DNA from: Nanobdellota archaeon
Lineage (GTDB): Archaea > Nanobdellota > Nanobdellia > Woesearchaeales > GW2011-AR9
Direction of reading: 5' to 3'
Assembly: GCA_030695685.1 (NCBI GenBank)
Contig: JAUYPT010000138.1
Span: 1 to 10,613, forward strand
Length of the DNA: 10,613 nucleotides
Part shown: positions 1 to 7,972 of the stretch, one piece after another
How positions within the stretch are numbered: the first letter of the stretch is position 1
How the letters are laid out: each line of letters starts with the position of its first letter
The notes under the pieces: generated by a model
Told to the model about the DNA's origin: nothing
The model's database searches: none
The model's input: the letters and a program-made list of their open reading frames with translations, nothing else
Translations under genes and position numbers: made by a program

Positions 1-2361
1 GTTCTGGAAGACTGTCATCCTGGTAGTTGGATAGGAACTAAGTTTTGTGCAAGTAGTAATGGCGACAATGGCGCCGACGATTCCGTTCTCGAAGAATATA
101 CCGGCAATAACTTTCCTACTTTACGTACTACCCAAAACTGGACTGGAAATAATTTCCGTGGCCAGCAATACAATTACGAAAACTTGCCAAATATGTCTGG
201 ATTTAATTGGGATGAAGTAGACCCACTGAGTGCAACAGACAGGCAGAATATCGAACTCTTCCGCTTGTTCTGGTACACTGCCCAGAAAACACAGTATTAT
301 GCTTCTGATGATGTGGATGGGAATAATGTGTATAATACTATCGATGGAGTACAACGAACATTCTCCACAGATTTATGGTCTGGGCATAACGTACGAATGA
401 TTAACAGATCAGTCTATTTAACAGCAGATGATGTAACTGACAGCGGAGAAAATATTTCAGCTGAATCCAATGCCATGATCCCCCATGCCATGAGAGCAGT
501 CGCAGGGCTATATCGTTTATTTGATGATGCAGTGAGAATCGACTGGCCTACTGAAAACCATGACTACAGAAGAACTGGATTTACTTTATTGAAAGGAGAT
601 ATGGAACGTGCAAGTGACGTCGACACAATTAATTTTGTTCTTAATAGCGGTGTAAACCTCAATTTGCACGTGGTTAAGTCAATTGTAGCAGACATTGATG
701 GTAATGATGCTATGGAAACGGTGACACTTGTCCACGATACCATTGCCGCTGATAGAACGTATATGTATGCTGTTGAAACAACGAGAGAAGACAACTCCTA
801 TGGCACAGGAAAAAAAGTTACGACGAAACAAAAATGGTCTCAGAGAGTAGATGGCGGGGCGATCTATTTTCCGGCAACATTGGCGAATATAGATTCAGAT
901 TCGAGGAAAGAACTCATTACTGGCGTGAGAAATGGCACAGTGTATGCGTATGACATAAGTTCCAATGGAAAAATGATTACGGAGCGCTGGAGGTATCATT
1001 TAGTGCAAAAATGGTCTCCTCTTGCATCACAATCGGTAACTCTGTTTAATGGCGGAACAGCTGTTGTTGATATTGATTTGGATGGGAAGAATGAAATTAT
1101 TTTTGCGGATGTGTTTGAGACTGATCCTAACTGGCCAGGGGAAGTATATGTTTTGAAAGACAACGGAGCTGGAATCCAGCCAACGAAATTTGCGAATTAT
1201 ACGTTCTATGATGCCGGGGCGTATGCGACAGTTTCAGTTGCTAATATTGATACTGATGATAATCCTGAAATTATTGTTCCCGGGGTGTATGGCATTAATG
1301 TTTTTGATTATAATCCTTCTGCGTCTCATAATTTAAGCCTTAAGTGGAGTAATACTCATGGTAAAATAGAAAGTTCCGCTGTCATTGCTGATGTTGACAG
1401 GGATAACCATTATGAGTTGGTATATACAACGTCAGCTAGTAATTGCGCGAGCGGACAAACGTGTTTTAATCGAGCCTATGTTGTCAACGCCAGTTCCGGA
1501 ACAATTGAAACACAAATCAGCCTTACTACATTGCCACGGCCAACCCCTGCTGTTGCCAACTTAGATTCCGATTCTAATATGGAAATAGTATTAATCAGGC
1601 AGGATGCTATAAGTTCTGGCTCCGTAGAAGGAGATGTAGATTGTTATGATGCCGTAACTGGTGTTCAATGCAGCGGCTGGCCGTTTAATGATGGTGGTTC
1701 ATTAATGCTGCCATATATAAGCCCTAACATTGCTGACATCGATAACGATGGAAATTATAACGTTGTTTTTGCAGAAAACAATGGAAGCAGGGTATTTGTG
1801 TTAGATAATGACGGATCCGAATTATTCCACTATACGTTTGATGGCTTTGCCGATAATGGCATTGCCATCGCTGATGTTGACCAAGACGGCGTTGCCGAAT
1901 TGACGTTAAAAAAACATGGCTCGCCTTTAGAACTTGTTTCCGTGTCCTCAAAAAATAAACAGCCGTTTTTAGAGCCGGTTACAAACATCACTGCCATCGT
2001 TGGCGATTTAATTAATATCACGGAAAAAGCACAACTAAGTGGCAGTGATCCAAATAACAATATGATTAATTTCTCTTACTCTGCGCCATTTAATGAGACG
2101 GCGTTGTGGCAAACAACGGTTAATGATACTGGTAATTACACCATTCTCGTTGAAGTGAGTGATGGCAATCTTACGGACTACCGCTATGTTGAACTGACTG
2201 TGTTTAATAATAATACGAGAGTGGTAAACAACTTTACTGACGGTTCAACGGCAAAAGCTTTAGAATATGCTGCTGCTGGCAACCAAACGGTTCGCGTTCG
2301 CCTGCCTAAAAATGCACGAGTGCTTTACTCTACAATAACACTGGAGGGAACATACAGATGA
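1..2361 (+). CDS. FG-GAP/VCBS beta-propeller surface protein, 5' partial
   Basis: The frame is open from base 1, so the true start lies outside the window; the TTG at 184 and ATG at 193 are internal codons, leaving 786 visible residues. Residues 1-230 match nothing I recognise. Residues 231-634 hold eight Asp-rich loops of the FG-GAP/VCBS calcium-binding type, such as DIDGNDAMET, NIDSDSRKEL, DIDLDGKNEI and DVDQDGVAEL, spaced 46-65 residues, which suggests a 7-8 bladed beta-propeller as in integrin alpha chains. Residues 655-735 look like an Ig/cadherin-type beta-sandwich. The last 50 residues begin another sandwich (FTDGS, VRVRLPKNARV, TITLEG) and then stop abruptly. Its TGA overlaps the next ATG by 4 nt (ATGA). 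It is probably extracellular and calcium-stabilised, with a role in adhesion or ligand binding. The fold is well supported; the role is inferred. Confidence 0.9.
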   Translation, partial: VLEDCHPGSWIGTKFCASSNGDNGADDSVLEEYTGNNFPTLRTTQNWTGNNFRGQQYNYENLPNMSGFNWDEVDPLSATDRQNIELFRLFWYTAQKTQYYASDDVDGNNVYNTIDGVQRTFSTDLWSGHNVRMINRSVYLTADDVTDSGENISAESNAMIPHAMRAVAGLYRLFDDAVRIDWPTENHDYRRTGFTLLKGDMERASDVDTINFVLNSGVNLNLHVVKSIVADIDGNDAMETVTLVHDTIAADRTYMYAVETTREDNSYGTGKKVTTKQKWSQRVDGGAIYFPATLANIDSDSRKELITGVRNGTVYAYDISSNGKMITERWRYHLVQKWSPLASQSVTLFNGGTAVVDIDLDGKNEIIFADVFETDPNWPGEVYVLKDNGAGIQPTKFANYTFYDAGAYATVSVANIDTDDNPEIIVPGVYGINVFDYNPSASHNLSLKWSNTHGKIESSAVIADVDRDNHYELVYTTSASNCASGQTCFNRAYVVNASSGTIETQISLTTLPRPTPAVANLDSDSNMEIVLIRQDAISSGSVEGDVDCYDAVTGVQCSGWPFNDGGSLMLPYISPNIADIDNDGNYNVVFAENNGSRVFVLDNDGSELFHYTFDGFADNGIAIADVDQDGVAELTLKKHGSPLELVSVSSKNKQPFLEPVTNITAIVGDLINITEKAQLSGSDPNNNMINFSYSAPFNETALWQTTVNDTGNYTILVEVSDGNLTDYRYVELTVFNNNTRVVNNFTDGSTAKALEYAAAGNQTVRVRLPKNARVLYSTITLEGTYR
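691..1902 (+). repeat. Eight FG-GAP/VCBS-type protein repeats
   Basis: Eight copies of a D/N-x-D-x-D-x-x-x-E-type loop followed by a hydrophobic strand start at nt 691, 886, 1069, 1243, 1390, 1558, 1735 and 1873. The seventh (DIDNDGNYNV) has Asn where the others have Glu or similar. Spacing of 46-65 codons is normal for propeller blades, and the copies are diverged at DNA level, so this is an old protein repeat rather than a recent tandem duplication. Confidence 0.85.
2343..2348 (+). promoter_or_regulatory. Shine-Dalgarno site of the Cys-rich surface protein
   Basis: GGAGGG lies 9 nt before the ATG at 2358, inside the end of the upstream gene. It is a strong anti-16S match and supports this start, together with the signal peptide that follows and the ATGA overlap. 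The leaderless-type genes further right lack such a motif. Confidence 0.7.
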
Positions 2362-3983
2362 AGAAATATTATTTAATGCTCATACTTGTACTTGGTTTCC
2401 TCATTAGTTCTCTTTCTGTAAACGCCTGGTTGGATTGTACACCTGCCGCATGCAGTTCTGGCTATACTGATAATGGCGTAACTTGTTTAGGCGGAGAGTG
2501 TACCCGAAATTGTACTATTTTCACCTGTGATACAAACTGGATGCAGGTTCATTCTGTTACTAATTTTGGTATTAACGAATTTGATCAGGATGAAGCTTCT
2601 GCGGATTCTTCAACGTACACGCCGACAAATATGTCCTTTTGCTATAATTTTACCTATCGTGGTCCTCGCGCATCTACAAGCGAGATTATGATGAGTGTTA
2701 ATGATAACCCGCCTACTGATTGTGACAGCGAAGCTATTGGTGGTATGCTGCAAGGATCTTCCCCATGGTTTAGCGGGATGAGCATTTACGTTGGCTCCCA
2801 GACAAATCTTTTTGCCTCTTATATGACGCGGTCCGTAAGAGCACATGCAGAAGCCGATTCTGATGCTACCTATGAAACTAATGGAGCAGGGATAGGATCT
2901 ATTTATTGCGCGCCTAATTCTGTAGCGTGCAACTATTTTAATGCCAGTGTTTGTGATACTGATTGTTATAATGCTGCAACGCAGGCGAGGGTGGTTCAGG
3001 GGTATTACGAATCCCCTAGTGGTAACGCTGATACAAATTTATATGCAGGGGATAGATGCAGTGATATTTATGTAACTAGAAATCTGATGAATCCAGCAAA
3101 TTTTACTGTTTTTCAGGCAAACGCTTCGATCATAAAATTTGGCGAGACTTCTTGTAGCAGAACGAATGAAGCGCCAACAGCAGTTAGTGTAAAAGTTCTC
3201 TTCTCAACTCCTACGACAGGTGAAAATTTATTGTGTAATTATACTTATTCTGATGTGGAAAATTTTACGGAACAGAGTTCATCCTATCAGTGGTGGCGGA
3301 ATAATGTCAATCAGAACATTAACAATTCTCTCTTAAACAAAGAAAATTTAACTGCGAATGACATATGGTATTGTAAAGTTCTTCCTTCAGATGGTTTATT
3401 GAATGGAACATTAGTTAATAGTTCTTCCGCTGTTACGGTTGCCAGTACAGTGCAAAATCCGGTTCTTTTTGTCAATGGAACGCCGGCATGGAGTTTTAGT
3501 GGTTATTTTGACGGTCCGGAGATTGTCCAGAACTTTAACAGAGAGTTAAATGATGCTCTTGATAATTGTGTTGCAGATGCTCAAGGCTATTGTAATGTTG
3601 ACTTAACTTTTTATTCCAGCGCGGTGGGCAATTTATCACTTTCTCATATTGGCATTTATTATGATCTTCCCGCTAATGAATCAGAAGCACGAAATGCCAT
3701 AGAAGAGGGAATAGCTAATTCTGTCCTTTCTCTCTATCCTACATATACCGATCAGAAACTCTACATCCGCTACATTAATGGCACGCAGATGGCAGGAACA
3801 TTTGATAAAGTGGTTGTTAACGAAAGCCAGACTTGGGCATTTAATTACATTACCTCAGGTGAAAATTTCACTAATATAGTTAGCTTATACAATAGTTCTT
3901 TAGTCATTTGGGAAAATGAAAGTTTGGCGACAACAGATATTGCTTTCCAAATAAAAAATTTAATTAATACTACAAAATGGTAA
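2358..3983 (+). CDS. Secreted Cys-rich / Ig-like surface protein
   Basis: The 541-residue protein begins with a signal peptide (KK, hydrophobic stretch 5-20, probable cleavage VNA|W near 23/24). Residues 24-268 hold 14 cysteines (27, 32, 43, 48, 52, 57, 95, 122, 184, 191, 199, 203, 234, 266) in a domain I do not recognise. Residues 272-362 are Ig-like, with C293 and C339 as the likely disulfide around the core Trp pair (QWWRN, DIWYC). Residues 366-437 (AWSFSGYFDG to IGIYYDL, with C404/C412) resemble the second half of a beta-sandwich whose first half ends the upstream gene. Residues 461-541 form a compact tail (TFDKVVV, WAFNYITSG, IKNLINTT). There is no C-terminal membrane segment. The gene overlaps the upstream gene by 4 nt and the downstream gene by 7 nt. 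It is probably exported and cell-surface associated; molecular function unknown. Confidence 0.9.
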   Translation: MKKYYLMLILVLGFLISSLSVNAWLDCTPAACSSGYTDNGVTCLGGECTRNCTIFTCDTNWMQVHSVTNFGINEFDQDEASADSSTYTPTNMSFCYNFTYRGPRASTSEIMMSVNDNPPTDCDSEAIGGMLQGSSPWFSGMSIYVGSQTNLFASYMTRSVRAHAEADSDATYETNGAGIGSIYCAPNSVACNYFNASVCDTDCYNAATQARVVQGYYESPSGNADTNLYAGDRCSDIYVTRNLMNPANFTVFQANASIIKFGETSCSRTNEAPTAVSVKVLFSTPTTGENLLCNYTYSDVENFTEQSSSYQWWRNNVNQNINNSLLNKENLTANDIWYCKVLPSDGLLNGTLVNSSSAVTVASTVQNPVLFVNGTPAWSFSGYFDGPEIVQNFNRELNDALDNCVADAQGYCNVDLTFYSSAVGNLSLSHIGIYYDLPANESEARNAIEEGIANSVLSLYPTYTDQKLYIRYINGTQMAGTFDKVVVNESQTWAFNYITSGENFTNIVSLYNSSLVIWENESLATTDIAFQIKNLINTTKW

Positions 3984-6900
3984 AAAAAATATATTTAATA
4001 CTGTTACTGTGTATGGTTCTTGCTAATTTTAGTGCCCTTGCAGTGCCACCAACTTTTACTTCTTTACGTCTTAATACTACTAATCTAGCTTTAAATGATA
4101 CGAATCAGAATCTTACGGCGTACGTTACTCCGAATGCAGGATACATCAAACCAATTTATAACTGGTTTAGGAATAGTCAATCTATTGCTGTCTTAAACAT
4201 GCCATTTGAAAAAATTAATGGGACAACTTCCAACAATACATGGGACTATTCTGGTCATGGAAATCCTGGAACAGAAAATAACGGCGTTAGCTGGAATAGT
4301 GCTGGTTTTGATGGCAACGGCACATATTATTTTGATGGATTGAATGATTATATCAGCATTGCAGATTCAAACATTTTTGATACTGGTGATAAAATTACTG
4401 TTTCTGCATGGATAAAAACTAATTATAGCAATCAAACTGGGAAAGGTATAGTAATGCATGATAATTCTAATTATAAGTGGATGTTATATTTTTCAGGTGG
4501 ATCAACGAGCGATGTTGTCCAATTTTATATACGTACTACCACCGGAGCTTCAACTGCAACATGCACCTACGCTAATGGTGTAATTGCCAATAATAATTGG
4601 CATCTTTTAACAGGAACATATGTTCAATCATCGACTTCTGAAAGAATTAAAGTTTATTATGACGGCTCGTTCTGTGGCAATGCCACGGGATATAATGAAC
4701 TAATTCTCGATGGCGATGAAGGTATTTATATTGGACGATGGGGCAGCAATTATTTTAATGGTTCTATTGATGATATACTAGTATTTAATCGTACATTATC
4801 TCCAGAACAGATAAATGCTCTTTATAAGAAAAAATTTAATCTTATTGCACTAAACGAAACGATTACGGGAGAGAACTGGAAAGTCCATGCAACGCCAAAT
4901 GCAAATGGAACAGATGGCATCACTAATATATCTAACACAGTAACGATTCTTAATAATAGTGCAAATTGTGGATTGCTTACTTCTGATACAATCCTTGATT
5001 TAGACGTCTCTTCTACTGGGAATTGTTTTACTATTGGTGCTAATAATATCAGTTTAGACTGTGCTGGTCATAACATTACTTATTCTACTAGTGGAACACT
5101 AGGTTATGGGATAAATAATAGTGGTGGTTATGATAATGTGATGATTAAAAATTGTGAGATTTCAGAAGGTAATAATGCTACCAATAACAAACATGCTATT
5201 TATTCTTTAAATGGCATAAATATGACTTTAAAAAATAATACCATTACAACAATTGGAAGTTCCACTGGCATTTATTTAGTTTCTTCTTCTAATTCTTCTG
5301 TTTTCGAAAATACTATTACTACTTCTGGAATTAATGCAGAAGCAATCGCTCTCTCGCCGTCAGCTCATTCTGAAATATATGATAACAGTTTAAGAACCTC
5401 AGGAACCAGCTCGAAAGGAATTTTTCTTTCACAGTCACATAACTCATCGATTTATAGGAATACTATAGTCACTTCAGGTAGTTCTTCCTATGGCTTATGG
5501 ATATCGCTCAATTCTAATTCTACCTTTTTCTCAAATAATATTACTACCTCCGGAAGCGGTAGTTATGGTATTACTCTTGAAGCTTCTTCGGGGGATAACC
5601 TCTTTCTAAATAATTCCATTTCAGCAAGCCAAGATAGTGAGATTTTTGATGCAACAAGTAATTCTTATATAAATAAGCTAGTTTATAACAATTCATTTGG
5701 TGAAATACGCTGGATGGATACAGCTAATGATGGATTTCTAAAAAACTTAACATTTAATGGACAGATTGGTTTTGGAAATAACTTATTTATAGGAAATAAT
5801 ACTATTGCATTAAATACAACTGCATTCTCAAATGGTAAAATCAATTCTAGTGCTAATATCATGTTCAAAGGTTTAGCATTTAGCACGATTAACATCCTGC
5901 GCCGTGTTGATAATTTCACCACCAATGTTGATGATATTTATAATGCAGGGTATAACTGCAGCAGTTCCGGAGGAATACCTTGTCGAACGCAGAGTTATAG
6001 TAGTGGTATTTTACAATTTAACACCACGGGCTTCAGCAGCTTTACGACAAATTATAGTAATGTAGTTGAAGTAGATGTAACATCCCCCATTGTCAGTCTA
6101 TTATTCCCAACGAATCGTTCCACATGGAACAAAATTGATTATTACAACCTCAACTTCAGTACCAATGAGATTTCTAATATCACCTTAAACGATAGCAGAT
6201 GGACACTCCTTGCAGTGAGAAATGGCGTGAGCTTTAACTTCAGCAACAACACTGCTTTAGCTGATGGCAGTTACGACATTAAAGTTTATGTCAATGATTC
6301 TGCCGCCAATAATGGCAGTATCAATATTAATTTCATCAAAGACACTACAGCTCCAGTTGTTACTCTTCTTTCTCCTGTGAATCGTTCTACTATCTTATTT
6401 ACCAATTATTATAATCTCAATATTACATCAAATGAAATTTCTAACATTACTCTGAATGATACTAGATGGACATTAATTTCAGCTAGAGAAGGAAGATTTT
6501 TCAATTTCAGTAATAACACTCCTTTAGCCAATGGTAATTATGACATTAAAGTATATGCCAATGATTCCACTGGGAATAATGGGAGTATTAATATCAATTT
6601 TGTAAAAAGTGGATGTGCGGAATTAACATCATCATTGACTTTAACAGAAGATATTTCCTTCCCAGGGACATGTTTTACCGTTGCAACTTCTCACATAACC
6701 TTGGATTGCAACGGATTTAACATCACTTATGCCACTAATAATTCTGATGACCAATTTGGCATATCTATCAATTCTTCGTCGAATAATATAACTGTCCGTG
6801 ATTGTGAAATTACACGAGGTTCCACCTCTGGAAGCAGCCAACATGCAATGAGAGTTGCTAGTTCTTCTAGTCATCGCTTTATTAACAATACTATTAATGT

Positions 6901-7969
6901 CAGAGCTGGTGGTGTAACTTCTGTTCTCGGAATGTCTTTTACCTCATCCCAGAATAATACTATTGAGAATAATACTGTCCATGCTTCCAGCTCATCTGGC
7001 CATGGTATTCAACTGAGTGGCGGGGATTCTCATGGCAACATGATTCGATATAATAATATTACCACTACAGGCACTTCAGGCCATGGCATTTTTGTTACCG
7101 GCGGCAATAATGATAATAATTATATTGAAGGCAATAAAATTGGCACAGTCGATGGCAATGCGATCAATCTTGCTGATGCTAACCAGACATATCTTATTAA
7201 TAATAACCTCAGCTCAACTAGAGCCTTCGAGATTCTTGATAGTACTCCTGTGGGAGATTTAAATTTCTTGATTTATAACGATTCTTTCATCGATCTCCGT
7301 TGGCATAACAATGGCAGCGGCAATTTCTATGAAAATTTGACCATTAACTCGAGCAGAGGGCTAGGGCTAGGTCTTGGTCTCTTTTTTGCCAACAACACGT
7401 TCGCTTTCAATATTACGGAATTTCAATTCCCCGCACGGCAGAGTAGGATCAATTCCAGTGCTAATATAACATTTAAAGGATTGTCATTTAGTACTATCAA
7501 TGAATTACGGCGAACAGATAATTTTACGACTGATTCTGAAGTAATCAGAGGGATTGGGTATAACTGTACCAGTGCAGGAGGAGTTCTTTGTACCATTCGA
7601 TCTTATTCTGGAGGGATTTTACAATTTAATACGACGGGATTTAGCAGCTTTACAGCGAATGAGACTACGACCTCTAATTTAGGTATAAACGTTTACAATT
7701 TATCTTTAATCAATACCAACTCCTCTTTCTATTCTGCTTTCCGTTTCTTTATTAGAAATGTATACTCATCCTCTCAGCTTATTGACTGGGGATTTGATAC
7801 TAATGAAACTAATATTGTAAGTAATTCTCAACCAAATTTGACTGTTAATGAGAATATATTTGTTTTTGTAGAACATAACTATACTATCAGCGGGACTCAT
7901 ACTATTATTGCGAATAGCAGTTCAACAGCCAGTTTCGACAGCGAGCAGCAGCAAGTGACGATAGGATAG
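3977..7969 (+). CDS. Large secreted LamG / parallel beta-helix adhesin-like protein
   Basis: The 1330-residue protein starts with a signal peptide (hydrophobic 5-20, probable cleavage ALA|V at 22/23). In order: an Ig-like domain (24-72 and 287-326) interrupted by a LamG/concanavalin-like domain (about 74-284; FDGLNDYISI, TVSAWIKT, NWHLLTGTY, GSIDDILVFNRTLSPEQ); a NosD-like right-handed parallel beta-helix (329-695) opening with a Cys-rich cap and closing with a conserved cap; two tandem Ig-like repeats (704-788, 793-877); a second beta-helix (879-1228); and a PKD-like end (1238-1330). Beta-helix and LamG modules commonly bind or cleave polysaccharides, but no catalytic residues can be assigned. 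About 16 N-x-S/T sequons occur in the first 360 residues, suggesting heavy N-glycosylation. No membrane anchor is visible. Its ATG overlaps the previous stop by 7 nt with no Shine-Dalgarno motif, so coupled translation is likely. Confidence 0.92.
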   Translation: MVKKIYLILLLCMVLANFSALAVPPTFTSLRLNTTNLALNDTNQNLTAYVTPNAGYIKPIYNWFRNSQSIAVLNMPFEKINGTTSNNTWDYSGHGNPGTENNGVSWNSAGFDGNGTYYFDGLNDYISIADSNIFDTGDKITVSAWIKTNYSNQTGKGIVMHDNSNYKWMLYFSGGSTSDVVQFYIRTTTGASTATCTYANGVIANNNWHLLTGTYVQSSTSERIKVYYDGSFCGNATGYNELILDGDEGIYIGRWGSNYFNGSIDDILVFNRTLSPEQINALYKKKFNLIALNETITGENWKVHATPNANGTDGITNISNTVTILNNSANCGLLTSDTILDLDVSSTGNCFTIGANNISLDCAGHNITYSTSGTLGYGINNSGGYDNVMIKNCEISEGNNATNNKHAIYSLNGINMTLKNNTITTIGSSTGIYLVSSSNSSVFENTITTSGINAEAIALSPSAHSEIYDNSLRTSGTSSKGIFLSQSHNSSIYRNTIVTSGSSSYGLWISLNSNSTFFSNNITTSGSGSYGITLEASSGDNLFLNNSISASQDSEIFDATSNSYINKLVYNNSFGEIRWMDTANDGFLKNLTFNGQIGFGNNLFIGNNTIALNTTAFSNGKINSSANIMFKGLAFSTINILRRVDNFTTNVDDIYNAGYNCSSSGGIPCRTQSYSSGILQFNTTGFSSFTTNYSNVVEVDVTSPIVSLLFPTNRSTWNKIDYYNLNFSTNEISNITLNDSRWTLLAVRNGVSFNFSNNTALADGSYDIKVYVNDSAANNGSININFIKDTTAPVVTLLSPVNRSTILFTNYYNLNITSNEISNITLNDTRWTLISAREGRFFNFSNNTPLANGNYDIKVYANDSTGNNGSININFVKSGCAELTSSLTLTEDISFPGTCFTVATSHITLDCNGFNITYATNNSDDQFGISINSSSNNITVRDCEITRGSTSGSSQHAMRVASSSSHRFINNTINVRAGGVTSVLGMSFTSSQNNTIENNTVHASSSSGHGIQLSGGDSHGNMIRYNNITTTGTSGHGIFVTGGNNDNNYIEGNKIGTVDGNAINLADANQTYLINNNLSSTRAFEILDSTPVGDLNFLIYNDSFIDLRWHNNGSGNFYENLTINSSRGLGLGLGLFFANNTFAFNITEFQFPARQSRINSSANITFKGLSFSTINELRRTDNFTTDSEVIRGIGYNCTSAGGVLCTIRSYSGGILQFNTTGFSSFTANETTTSNLGINVYNLSLINTNSSFYSAFRFFIRNVYSSSQLIDWGFDTNETNIVSNSQPNLTVNENIFVFVEHNYTISGTHTIIANSSSTASFDSEQQQVTIG
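4196..4828 (+). other. LamG domain inserted in an Ig-like domain
   Basis: The encoded LamG-type jelly roll begins at LNMPFEKINGT and ends at LSPEQINALYK. The flanking pieces (TAYVTPNAG, YNWFRNSQSI before; TGENWKVHATPNANGTDG after) together make one Ig-like domain similar to residues 272-362 of the upstream protein. Relative to that copy, the two disulfide cysteines are replaced here by about A48 and V303. Confidence 0.7.
5840..6046 (+). repeat. Beta-helix end cap, copy 1
   Basis: The 69 codons (residues 622-690, INSSANIMFKGL to TTGFSSFT) recur at 7448-7654 with about 50 of 69 residues identical. The pair Y-N-C and x-C is kept in both copies, suggesting a conserved disulfide. This cap closes each of the two beta-helix modules. 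Confidence 0.85.
6086..6340 (+). repeat. Tandem Ig-like repeat, copy 1
   Basis: This encodes residues 704-788. It aligns without gaps to the next copy with about 59 of 85 residues identical, sharing YYNLN, NEISNITLND, FNFSNNT, YDIKVY and NNGSININF. It is the type of Ig-like domain often used as a spacer in surface proteins. Confidence 0.88.
6353..6607 (+). repeat. Tandem Ig-like repeat, copy 2
   Basis: This encodes residues 793-877, offset 89 codons from copy 1. It joins the first and second beta-helix modules. Many differences at DNA level are synonymous, so the duplication is not recent. Confidence 0.88.
7448..7654 (+). repeat. Beta-helix end cap, copy 2
   Basis: This encodes residues 1158-1226, the partner of the copy at 5840-6046. 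The last 14 residues (GILQFNTTGFSSFT) are identical in both copies, while the coil regions of the two helices are far less alike. Confidence 0.85.
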
Positions 7970-7972
7970 AAA

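Noticed and set aside
184..195. Start of the first gene at TTG 184 or ATG 193
   Set aside because: The frame is open to base 1 with compatible composition, there is no Shine-Dalgarno motif or TATA box at a suitable distance, and no signal peptide follows, so the gene is better treated as cut by the window edge.
1724..2060. Antisense frames over the propeller repeats
   Set aside because: They are complements of the repeated Asp-rich loops, with no start signals or family resemblance.
6086..6607. CRISPR or recent DNA-level tandem repeat
   Set aside because: The two 255-nt units are diverged protein-domain repeats within one frame, not short identical repeats with spacers.
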